20,792 nucleotides of DNA from a virus. The notes below the pieces were generated by a model. The model ran no database searches and was not told the DNA's origin. It saw only the letters and a program-made list of their open reading frames with translations. The stretch spans positions 1-20,792 of IMG/VR virus record IMGVR_UViG_3300031650_000011; one strand, given 5' to 3'. This document shows, one piece after another, positions 14,322 to 20,710 of this stretch (position 1 is the stretch's first letter; each line of letters opens with the position of its first letter). A program made the translations under genes and the position numbers.

Positions 14322-14323
14322 GA
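14063..14323 (+). CDS. Small cassette protein 2 (86 aa)
   Basis: GTG start with GGTGAG at 14052-14057. It is AT-rich and helical, beginning V-DEGELKKRIEANFG and ending INWFGDSS at the stop. Ends match cassette protein 1, but the middle is different and longer (a hydrophobic YALGMCFIKIDL segment). The TGA stop overlaps the GTG of the radical SAM gene, which implies translational coupling. No known domain recognised; a small regulator is one possibility. Confidence 0.6.
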   Translation: MDEGELKKRIEANFGNNLEMILREIPDLQNNIKFAGSKLKKYALGMCFIKIDLAKKEFPNFDDFNDIISGNARAQAWFINWFGDSS

Positions 14324-15258
14324 CTCAAACCGTAGAGCAGATGAGTTTCGAGGAATTCATCGATAACCCCCCCTTCCCTAGATTTGTTCAATTTGAAACA
14401 AGCACAATTTGTAACGCACGGTGCCTCATGTGCCCACACGACAAAATGAAGAAACGTCCACAAGCGCCGTGGAGTCTAATCTCAAAGATAATCCGCGAAG
14501 TCGCACCCAAAGTCGACGCGGTCTGCCCCTTCCTCATGCAGGACCCCACACTCGAACCCCGCCTAGTCCCAATCCTAGCCAACATCAAACAACGCAACCC
14601 AGCCTGTCAGACAATCGTCTACAGCAACATGAACCACCTCCCCGACGCAACAATCAAAGGCATAGTAGACACACAAATCCTCGACGAACTCCACATCAGC
14701 TTCTACGGACCAACCGAAGAACTATACAGGAAATGGCAGCCCCCACTAAACCGAGAACGCACAATCATCAACATCAAAAAATTTTACCTCTACAGGCAAC
14801 TAACCAAACGACTCAAACCAAAAATAACCCTGCACGTACTATCTGTGCCAGAAATCATGGACGCAATAGCAGGATACGGCGACGTCACAAGCTACGTCGA
14901 CAGCGTCGCAAACGTGCAGTACGACACCTTCCACGGCGACATCCCAGACCTAGCAGGCGACCAAACACGATACATGGGCAAGCCAGCCCCGCGTGTGCCC
15001 TGCCAGCGACTGTGGACGGGAATGAACATCCACTCAAACGGCAACGTGGTGCCCTGCTGCATCGACTACAACGACGAACACGTCCTCGGCAACGTAATCG
15101 AACAATCAGCAGAGAAAATGTGGAACAGCCTCGAATTCGCCAAATTCAGGAAACTGCACACAGAGGGCAGATGGAACGAAATCCCCATGTGCAGACGCTG
15201 CAGAGTACACGAGTACCAATTCAACAAAGGGTGGGTTGATTGGTGGACGAAAAAATAA
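14320..15258 (+). CDS. Radical SAM/SPASM enzyme
   Basis: 312 residues from the GTG overlapping the cassette stop. The N-terminal core has the radical SAM cluster motif CNARCLMC (CxxxCxxC, near residues 29-36) and an ELHISFYG strand. A SPASM-type C-terminus shows VPCQRLW, GNVVPCCIDY, LGNVIEQSAEKMWNS and MCRRCRVHEY, ligands for an extra iron-sulfur cluster. SPASM proteins commonly modify peptides or proteins (thioether or C-C crosslinks, epimerisation) or act on small metabolites. A peptide substrate could be one of the small neighbouring proteins, but that is speculation. Rare in virion-gene neighbourhoods; A/C-biased codons match the structural genes, so it has been resident for some time. 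Confidence 0.9.
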   Translation: MTQTVEQMSFEEFIDNPPFPRFVQFETSTICNARCLMCPHDKMKKRPQAPWSLISKIIREVAPKVDAVCPFLMQDPTLEPRLVPILANIKQRNPACQTIVYSNMNHLPDATIKGIVDTQILDELHISFYGPTEELYRKWQPPLNRERTIINIKKFYLYRQLTKRLKPKITLHVLSVPEIMDAIAGYGDVTSYVDSVANVQYDTFHGDIPDLAGDQTRYMGKPAPRVPCQRLWTGMNIHSNGNVVPCCIDYNDEHVLGNVIEQSAEKMWNSLEFAKFRKLHTEGRWNEIPMCRRCRVHEYQFNKGWVDWWTKK

Positions 15259-15740
15259 ACAAGTGCCGTCAATGTGGTGTAGTTCTAGTTAAAGATGTAA
15301 ATTGGTTTAAGTCTTTCGTAGATAAAAAACACGGAAGATATTATTTGTGTAAACAATGTGCAATTGAATCCTCTAGAAAATGGCGACTAGAAAACCCAGA
15401 AAGAGTTAATTTTTTGCAAAGTCGCAACCATCATAAAAAAATTCAAAAATACAGAAAACTGATTTTAGATTTATTAGGAAACAAATGTAATAATCCAACT
15501 TGCCCCATTTCACCTGAAAAGTTAGATAAAAGAGCTTTACATATTGACCATGTTAACGGTGGAGCATATCAAAAGGGGAGAAGAATAAATTCTGGTAGGT
15601 ACCCTCAATATCTTAAAAAAGTCTACAATGAGTTAAAAAACGGTTCAAAAGATTATCAACTATTATGCGCTTATTGTAATTGGATGAAACGATTTAAAAA
15701 TAACGAATTACCTACACCAAGGTGTAAAAAAGGTGGCTAA
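15240..15740 (+). CDS. HNH homing-type endonuclease
   Basis: 166 residues counted from the TTG at 15240; the GTG at 15243 is the alternative start. Two CxxC knuckles at the front (CRQCG, CKQC) precede a basic helical linker (NFLQSRNHHKKIQKYRK), then the HNH core: LHIDHVNGG and LLCAYCNWMKR, with a structural CNNPTC. It overlaps the radical SAM stop and the next gene. It is AT-rich unlike either neighbour, so it is likely an inserted mobile nuclease. Confidence 0.88.
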   Translation: MVDEKINKCRQCGVVLVKDVNWFKSFVDKKHGRYYLCKQCAIESSRKWRLENPERVNFLQSRNHHKKIQKYRKLILDLLGNKCNNPTCPISPEKLDKRALHIDHVNGGAYQKGRRINSGRYPQYLKKVYNELKNGSKDYQLLCAYCNWMKRFKNNELPTPRCKKGG

Positions 15741-16038
15741 ACAAAAAATAACCTACAGCCAAGTGCTCGAAAAACTCAGCCTACCCCCGGACACAGACAA
15801 GGTTAAACGATGCAACTTCTGCGGCAACCTGCTTCACCTAATCAAAGTCAACGACATCGTCGGCTTCTGGGTACACAAAGGAGAGGACGTGCAGAAATGT
15901 GAAGAGGCAAACAAGATGTATCCGGGTAAGCCCATGATAGTTCAGAACATGAACTTTTACCGCGAGATGAAAAACATCTGGATGGGAATAAGACAGGCAA
16001 AGGAGAACAGAAAAGATGGTGGGAATCCCAAAAATTAG
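15733..16038 (+). CDS. Small zinc-finger-like protein
   Basis: 101 residues from the GTG inside the HNH gene's end. It begins MAKQKITYSQVLEKL, has CNFCGNLL near residue 27-30 and one later Cys, and ends in a basic helix (IRQAKENRKDGG). A single CxxC and a lone Cys/His set could form one zinc site. Overlap at both ends indicates translational coupling in this accessory operon. No family recognised. Confidence 0.6.
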   Translation: MAKQKITYSQVLEKLSLPPDTDKVKRCNFCGNLLHLIKVNDIVGFWVHKGEDVQKCEEANKMYPGKPMIVQNMNFYREMKNIWMGIRQAKENRKDGGNPKN

Positions 16039-16228
16039 CGAATACAATCGCAGTTGCCTAAACTGCCACTGGTTCCAATTCAACACAAAACGTCCCACAA
16101 GACTCAACAGAGAATGCTGCTACCCCGGCAAAGTCACAACCAAACGAGGAGTCTGCATGATGTGGAAGGACACACGCACACTCTGGCAACGGCTGCGCGG
16201 AGAAAAAATAATGAAGGCATTCTGTTGA
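16016..16228 (+). CDS. Cys-rich small protein
   Basis: 70 residues. CLNCHWFQFNTKRP is followed by ECCYPG and GVCMMWKD, a Cys pattern (C14, C17, C34, C35, C47) resembling small zinc or iron-sulfur proteins. It overlaps the previous gene by 23 bases and its TGA overlaps the TTG of the methyltransferase. A parallel frame running into the methyltransferase from 16054 is considered a read-in extension rather than coding. Confidence 0.55.
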   Translation: MVGIPKISEYNRSCLNCHWFQFNTKRPTRLNRECCYPGKVTTKRGVCMMWKDTRTLWQRLRGEKIMKAFC

Positions 16229-16890
16229 CTGAACTAGACACCCCTAACTATTACAGTCAATGGCAGAAGATGCCCGGAAACCCGCTAACATGGCAGAACA
16301 CGCAAGAGCAAGTCAACCACAAAGGACGCGCATGGATTGCAGATCACATAAAGAAAACCAGCAAATCAGTCCTCGACATAGGCTGCGGTATAGGACTAGA
16401 CTACGATCACTATAAAGACGGCTGCATCAAATATCTGGGCGTAGACATCACCCCAAAGTTTGTTGAAGCCGCCAAACAGAGAGGCGCCCCCGCAGAAGTC
16501 GGCGACGTGCTTAACCTCAGATTCAAAGACGAAAGCTTCGACACCGTATACTGCAAAGACCTTCTCATACATCTGCAACCCGGAGAATGGCGCCGCGCCC
16601 TAAAGGAGATGGCGCGCGTCGCAAAAAAGCAGATAATAACCCTAGAGGACAGATGGAGAAACGAAACCGTCTACGCGCTCATAGAGAAACATGCAAGCTT
16701 CAACGAAAGCAAACACGACTTCGAGATGCTGCTGTTCTTCCACAACACATACAACGAATCCGACTTTCTGAAGCAGGCATGCCTGCTGGGGCTGAACGTT
16801 GAAACCCGACTGGTGAAATGCAGTCCCCCAATCCGAAGTTTAGATGGTCGTGTACGCTTCAGTCAAATCACAATCTACACCAAAGAATAA
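16225..16890 (+). CDS. Class I SAM-dependent methyltransferase
   Basis: 221 residues from the TTG at 16225; an ATG at 16054 would overlap the Cys-rich gene and add an arginine/histidine-rich shadow. Motif I VLDIGCGIGLDYDHY, the acidic end of strand 2 GVDITPKFVEAA, motif GDVLNLRFKDESFD and post-motif LIHLQPGEWRRALKEMARV match Methyltransf_11-type enzymes acting on small molecules, sugars or proteins. No DNA-type NPPY motif. It closes the accessory operon with the glycosyltransferase and radical SAM enzyme and may act in the same modification. Confidence 0.85.
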   Translation: MTELDTPNYYSQWQKMPGNPLTWQNTQEQVNHKGRAWIADHIKKTSKSVLDIGCGIGLDYDHYKDGCIKYLGVDITPKFVEAAKQRGAPAEVGDVLNLRFKDESFDTVYCKDLLIHLQPGEWRRALKEMARVAKKQIITLEDRWRNETVYALIEKHASFNESKHDFEMLLFFHNTYNESDFLKQACLLGLNVETRLVKCSPPIRSLDGRVRFSQITIYTKE

Positions 16891-16908
16891 CGTTGCCATC
16901 TTTGTGTG

Positions 16909-16955
16909 GTTTAGTCTAGCCTAAACAGCAAAAAAAGCTAAGGCGTATTTTTAGC
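16909..16955. terminator. Hairpins between convergent operons
   Basis: GTTTAG/CTAAAC (16909-16914 and 16921-16926) and GCTAA/TTAGC (16937-16941 and 16951-16955) form two short stems between the convergent stops at 16890 and 16959, with a 7-A run between and a T5 run inside the second. Likely a bidirectional transcript end. Confidence 0.45.
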
Positions 16956-16958
16956 CCG

Positions 16959-17159
16959 TTACTCTGTTTTCTTCAAGTCGCGTATCCGCATCACAATCTC
17001 TGAAATCCGCTTTTTTCGCGGCAAATCAATAACAAGTTTGCCGCGCTCCATACAGTCTATACACACATTGAAATCGATGCTTGTTCCATCATAGAACACA
17101 AACTTGCACGGATAAACGACTTTAACTTGGTCTCCGCAGCAGTCACACCAAAGCGTCAT
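16959..17159 (-). CDS. Small zinc-ribbon protein
   Basis: 66 residues. CDCCGD near residue 5-10, another Cys at about 18 and CIDC near 33-36 outline a zinc ribbon; the C-terminus is basic (LPRKKRISEIVMRIRDLKK). It begins one base after the stop of the membrane-protein gene, so the two form a minus-strand operon. Possibly a small regulator; family not recognised. Confidence 0.65.
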   Translation of the reverse strand: MTLWCDCCGDQVKVVYPCKFVFYDGTSIDFNVCIDCMERGKLVIDLPRKKRISEIVMRIRDLKKTE

Positions 17160-17160
17160 C

Positions 17161-17472
17161 CTATATCCCCCAGATGATAGTTAAGATGGTGAGGTTGTTT
17201 ACTATAACAGCTGTGTAGATGCCGACCAAGACCAGAAGGTTGACGTTAAGCGCCAGTAAGCCTTTTGGAACGTTCTTTGCGGCACAGAATTTATATGCTG
17301 CAACAAAGATTCCCGCGTAGACAACGGTTAACAGCAGCTTGAGGGGGATCAGGTTGACAGAGAATAGGGGGTTAAGCTCTGCGGCGTCTATCGAGAAGCC
17401 GTGCAGTGTGGTGGCTACGTCAGCCACATTCAATGTGATGAGAGTAATTAGTAGAGTTGCTTGTTTGCTCAT
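17161..17472 (-). CDS. DUF5658-like membrane protein
   Basis: 103 residues from the ATG at 17472; the ATG at 17484 overlaps the GGTGA of the better start. Three or four hydrophobic segments (ATLLITLITLNVADVATTL, LKLLLTVVYAGIFVAAY, LLALNVNLLVLVGIYTAVIV) place it in the membrane. LNVADVATTLHGF with AELNPLF resembles the DUF5658 pattern (N..D..TT, then E.NP). Function of that family is unknown. In a virus it may influence host membrane or superinfection, but this is conjecture. Confidence 0.65.
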   Translation of the reverse strand: MSKQATLLITLITLNVADVATTLHGFSIDAAELNPLFSVNLIPLKLLLTVVYAGIFVAAYKFCAAKNVPKGLLALNVNLLVLVGIYTAVIVNNLTILTIIWGI

Positions 17473-17503
17473 TTGATTCACCATGTATATTATGGTTATC
17501 CTG

Positions 17504-17512
17504 TTTATTAAA
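17504..17512. promoter_or_regulatory. Bidirectional TATA-like box
   Basis: TTTATTAAA on the plus strand reads TTTAATAAA on the minus strand, a near-palindrome. It lies about 25-30 bases from the starts of both divergent genes (17536 plus, 17472 minus), which suits archaeal TBP spacing on both sides. Confidence 0.5.
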
Positions 17513-17535
17513 TGTTACGATAGGAGATATTTTGT

Positions 17536-17925
17536 ATGGCGACAATAACAGCACAAACCCTACTTGACAGAAACAACTGGGCAACCACGGACATACATGC
17601 AACCGCAGTCACAGCCCTAACAAGAGTAGAGTACCTCATAGACGACGCCATAGACTACATAAACGGCGAAGCAGGAACAACAATAAGCAACATGGGCGGC
17701 GGAGGCGCAGGAAGCAAAACGGTCACCGTCACAGCCGCGCAAGCGCCGATAGTCAGAGCGTTAGCTGCACTTCTGGTGCGAGCGTACTTGGATAAGGGAC
17801 CAAACGTTGGCATAGGCGGGCTGGGGGTAACAGCGATAATATCTGACCCTCAGTATAAGCTTCACATGATGATGATAATGCAGGGCATCAACAGGTTGAG
17901 GGGAAGAAGCTTTGTCCGCACCTGA
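17536..17925 (+). CDS. Head-tail adaptor candidate
   Basis: 129 residues. The pattern ITAQTLLDRNNWATTDI, LIDDAIDYINGEAG and then two helices with an exposed Gly-rich loop (NMGGGGAGSK) resembles helical head-tail connector proteins that bind beneath the portal (HK97 gp6/SPP1 gp15 type). The start has GGAGAT at 17524-17529. It is followed by an overlapping head-closure candidate, as expected in neck modules. Assignment by pattern and position only. Confidence 0.55.
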   Translation: MATITAQTLLDRNNWATTDIHATAVTALTRVEYLIDDAIDYINGEAGTTISNMGGGGAGSKTVTVTAAQAPIVRALAALLVRAYLDKGPNVGIGGLGVTAIISDPQYKLHMMMIMQGINRLRGRSFVRT

Positions 17926-18514
17926 CTTCGGGCAGATAAGACGCAGACTAGAGCAGCTGGGTGTGTCAACTGAGGTTACGTACTACGCGTTGGCTTTGGG
18001 TGCGCAAGATTCAGAGACTGGACAGTACGCGCAAGGGTTCACCCCGTCTACGATAGACATGATTCTGGTTCCGCATGAGCCATCTTTTGTGGTTCTGCCG
18101 TCTGGAGTGGACAGCCAGAATGTGGCTACGGGGTACACTGACACGCAGGTGTTTGAGGGCGACAGAATCGAGGATGCCAACGGTTTAGACTATGTGGTTA
18201 ACACTGTGGTTGAGCATGCCTTCGGAGACAAGACAATCTACTACGAATGCGAACTGGCTATGCTGTTTCCCTACACGCAGTCAGACGTAGTGTACCCTTA
18301 TCCTGCACCGCCGACTGAGGGAGGATTATCATTGAATGTTGGAGTAGCATTGTTTAAACCATTGACGATAGAGTCTATTCTTGATGATGTAGTGGCGTAC
18401 GATAACACTGAGAAAACCTGTTCAATAGGCACAGTCTTGGACGTTGATGGCCCAAGAAATAATCAAACATTCACCTGTTCAATAGGCACGATTTTGGATG
18501 TTCAAGTAGTATAA
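17912..18514 (+). CDS. Head-closure (neck) protein candidate, paralogue A
   Basis: 200 residues from a TTG overlapping the adaptor gene by 14 bases, with GAGGGGAAG upstream. The body (about residues 5-125) is a beta-rich neck-type domain with FEGDRIEDANGLDYVV and IYYECELAML. The same layout recurs in the gene at 19181. A C-terminal tail absent from that paralogue carries a repeated TCSIGT(V/I)LDV unit. Codons are less A/C-biased than in the capsid genes. Head-closure role inferred from order and from the GD.I.D..G..YVV pattern. Confidence 0.55.
   Translation: MSAPDFGQIRRRLEQLGVSTEVTYYALALGAQDSETGQYAQGFTPSTIDMILVPHEPSFVVLPSGVDSQNVATGYTDTQVFEGDRIEDANGLDYVVNTVVEHAFGDKTIYYECELAMLFPYTQSDVVYPYPAPPTEGGLSLNVGVALFKPLTIESILDDVVAYDNTEKTCSIGTVLDVDGPRNNQTFTCSIGTILDVQVV
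18416..18489 (+). repeat. Direct repeat at the C-terminus of paralogue A
   Basis: A 17-bp identical unit (ACCTGTTCAATAGGCAC) occurs at 18416-18432 and 18473-18489, each followed by diverged codons for TVLDV or TILDV. It encodes two copies of a CSIGT-LDV strand. Confidence 0.8.
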
Positions 18515-18534
18515 AATGGAGATGACAAAACAAA

Positions 18535-19176
18535 ATGTACACACCACTAAAACTGTTTTGGCAAATAACCATAACGGATACTAAAACAGGAAAAATAATC
18601 AGAAGAACACGCAAGCGATTAAGTCATAGTTTTGTTAAACAGTTCTTGCAGTTACTAGAATTTAGTTTTAGACATGCATGGGGAGGAGCAGGTGATACCG
18701 TAAACATTATAGATACAGGTAACACATCGAGAGCAGCGGCAATGGATACTATGAATAGTGCTACCACTGCTGTACCGCGTTATTTTTTTGCTGTAGACGC
18801 ACCAGAAGACGACGACACTTATGGAATAGTCGTTGGCAGTGACAACACTGCAGAAGACAATACCGATTACAAACTGAATACACAAATCGCTGATGGTGCA
18901 GCCGCTGGAGAACTTGATTACACCTCACACACTTGGGTAACTTCAGCAGTTGTAGGCGCAAACGTGGACTTCCAAATACAAAGACCCTTCATCAACAACA
19001 GCGGCGGAAATGTGACAATAGAAGAATGTGGCATATACTTGAAAACGTGGTGTGTTAGCGGGTCAACAATGGTTACCGGATATATTTTCTGTATTGTCCG
19101 TGACACCACAGGAACCGTCACTGTAGCAGATGGGCAAACCGCCACGGTAGACTACACATTCAGAACCACGGTGTAG
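18535..19176 (+). CDS. Tail-associated hypothetical virion protein
   Basis: 213 residues with GGAGATGA upstream. RLSHSFVKQFLQLLEF starts an N-terminal helix; then DDDTYGIVVGSDN, DYKLNTQIADGAAAGELDY and IQRPFINNSGGNVTIEECGIYLK, ending in GQTATVDYTFRTTV. This arrangement is familiar from uncharacterised virion proteins of tailed viruses. It sits between two paralogous neck genes. Probably structural; exact location unknown. Confidence 0.5.
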   Translation: MYTPLKLFWQITITDTKTGKIIRRTRKRLSHSFVKQFLQLLEFSFRHAWGGAGDTVNIIDTGNTSRAAAMDTMNSATTAVPRYFFAVDAPEDDDTYGIVVGSDNTAEDNTDYKLNTQIADGAAAGELDYTSHTWVTSAVVGANVDFQIQRPFINNSGGNVTIEECGIYLKTWCVSGSTMVTGYIFCIVRDTTGTVTVADGQTATVDYTFRTTV

Positions 19177-19180
19177 CACC

Positions 19181-19555
19181 TTGAGTCACTTCCAACAGTA
19201 CGAGCAGCTAAAAAGAAGAATCACAGGATTAGGCGCAAGCGTAGACGTAACCCACTATGTCCTATCATTGGGCGCACAGGATGGCACCACAGGAATATAC
19301 GCGAAAAGCTTTGCTGGAGCCGCAACAATAGAAATGCTCATAGTTGGCAAAGCAGCAATGCAGATGGTCACAGCTATGGGAGTAATCTTCAGAAGCGACG
19401 CAGTAGGCTTCACAAAAGACACAATCAGCGAAGGCGACGAAATCAAAGACTCAGCAGGCACCTACTACGTCATAGACAGCATCAAGAGCCACTACGTCGG
19501 CGACCAGCTAATCGCGTACGAGTGCCAGCTAACCCATCTCCCACTACATGAATAA
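19181..19555 (+). CDS. Head-closure (neck) protein candidate, paralogue B
   Basis: 124 residues from a TTG. It aligns with the N-terminal 125 residues of the gene at 17912: YEQLKRRITGLGASVDVTHYVLSLGAQD against FGQIRRRLEQLGVSTEVTYYALALGAQD, here cited by parts (LGAQD shared), and EGDEIKDSAGTYYVIDS against EGDRIEDANGLDYVVNT. It lacks the C-terminal tail. The two copies imply duplication with one gene between them. Confidence 0.6.
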   Translation: MSHFQQYEQLKRRITGLGASVDVTHYVLSLGAQDGTTGIYAKSFAGAATIEMLIVGKAAMQMVTAMGVIFRSDAVGFTKDTISEGDEIKDSAGTYYVIDSIKSHYVGDQLIAYECQLTHLPLHE

Positions 19556-19570
19556 CATGAGTGAAGTATC

Positions 19571-19612
19571 ATGGTTTACGACGCAAGAAACAGGACAAAA
19601 ACTACACATTGA
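19571..19612 (+). pseudogene. Broken 5' copy of the gene at 20243
   Basis: MVYDARNRTKTTH followed by TGA. The first ten codons parallel MVYDPRQRTK of the gene at 20243, with about 24 of the first 30 bases identical. Similarity stops where the minus-strand HNH gene ends (its stop is at 19602-19604). This is the left-hand remnant of the interrupted target. Confidence 0.65.
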
Positions 19613-20192
19613 TTGAATTGACAGTTAATCCAGTATGACATTGTTGACAAACCGTAATCACATTTAATGGTTCTGCATAGTTTTCATGATGATGTTGTAA
19701 TCTATGTTCTGAACCGCAAACTTCACAATTAGATATGATAGGATAATAATAGTTTGCTTGATTGATTGCAAACCGCATTTCTTTCTTATTTGTCATGTAC
19801 TCACGATGGAGTTTGTTGACCTTGTCTTTATTATTTGTACAATAAATTTTTCTATAATCTAACATTTTGTCTCTATTCTTGTAATAGTACTCTTTTGCCT
19901 TTACTTTCTCTTTGGCTTTCACCATTGGATCTAATCGGCACTTACGCATACGCAATTTTGTTTGCTCTTTATACCTATCAGGATTCTTACGATAATATTC
20001 TCTTGTGCGAGAAATGCACTCTTTTCGATGTTTGCGATAATATTCACGATCACGTTCTAAACATTCCTCGTAATGTGTTGCTCGATATTTCAGATGTGCC
20101 AATTTTTCCCGTTCCTTAACTTCAGGTCGTTTACGTGCCTCTCGATGATATTCTGCATCATGCCGCCTTCTTTCCTCTTTACTCATCGGCAT
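19602..20192 (-). CDS. HNH endonuclease with basic repeat DNA-binding region
   Basis: 196 residues, ATG with GGAGG upstream on the minus strand. The first 140 residues are basic helices with a repeated REYYRK(H/N) unit and similar KAKEYYYKNRD, likely DNA-gripping. The nuclease core follows: CEVCGSEHRLQHHHENY, then VCQQCHTGL, with two CxxC pairs for zinc and the HHH active region. It is AT-rich and antisense to the neck genes. The broken start copy beside its 3' end identifies it as an inserted mobile nuclease. Confidence 0.9.
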   Translation of the reverse strand: MPMSKEERRRHDAEYHREARKRPEVKEREKLAHLKYRATHYEECLERDREYYRKHRKECISRTREYYRKNPDRYKEQTKLRMRKCRLDPMVKAKEKVKAKEYYYKNRDKMLDYRKIYCTNNKDKVNKLHREYMTNKKEMRFAINQANYYYPIISNCEVCGSEHRLQHHHENYAEPLNVITVCQQCHTGLTVNSINV

Positions 20193-20242
20193 GGGTTTTC
20201 CTCCATTTACAATTCACTAATAAAGGTTAATGTGATATAAAA

Positions 20243-20710
20243 ATGGTGTACGATCCGAGACAAAGGACAAAGGTATTTTTAGACGATAAATTGACAGCCG
20301 CCAACATGAAAGAAGACAACGGCGCAACCAACGCAGCATTCATCGTACACTTCAGCGACCCCCCATACCCCCTCAAACTCGTGTTCTACGGAACAAAAAA
20401 CATAGACATCATATTCAGCGTGGACACGCCCACCACAGCCGCAAAACTGGACTGGGACGGAACAATCATAGGCTACAGAGAAACCGTGCCCATCAGCATC
20501 TACACGGTAGACAAGACGGGAATCACGGGCACCGAGCTACGTTGGAAGGCGGAAGCCGAACTCAGAAGGATCGTTGAGACCTACCCTGTCGACCCAGCAG
20601 TCGATACATACCGCAGCCTAAACAGAGTATCAAAGAATGACAGGTGGATGGGCGGCTGGATACTGCACAGCGTCACCTACAACCTAACCTATGAGAGGGA
20701 TACAACCTAA
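20243..20710 (+). CDS. Neck/tail-completion protein candidate
   Basis: 155 residues. A mixed alpha/beta protein beginning MVYDPRQRTKVFLDDKLTAA, with a beta part (VFYGTKNIDIIFSVD, VPISIYTVDKTGITG), a helix (LRWKAEAELRRIVETY) and a final strand WILHSVTYNLTYERD. Size and position after head-closure genes fit a tail-completion protein. The HNH insertion lies directly upstream, and the present start has AAAGGTTAATGTGAT before it. It overlaps the next ATG by one base. Confidence 0.6.
   Translation: MVYDPRQRTKVFLDDKLTAANMKEDNGATNAAFIVHFSDPPYPLKLVFYGTKNIDIIFSVDTPTTAAKLDWDGTIIGYRETVPISIYTVDKTGITGTELRWKAEAELRRIVETYPVDPAVDTYRSLNRVSKNDRWMGGWILHSVTYNLTYERDTT

Noticed and set aside
14421-15239. 272-residue frame inside the radical SAM gene
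   Set aside because: Arg/His/Pro-rich shadow made by the A/C-biased codons of the true frame, which carries clear radical SAM and SPASM motifs.
16054-16224. N-terminal extension of the class I methyltransferase
   Set aside because: It overlaps a plausible Cys-rich gene in another frame, is His/Arg/Gln-rich like a shadow, and the methyltransferase fold is complete from the TTG at 16225.
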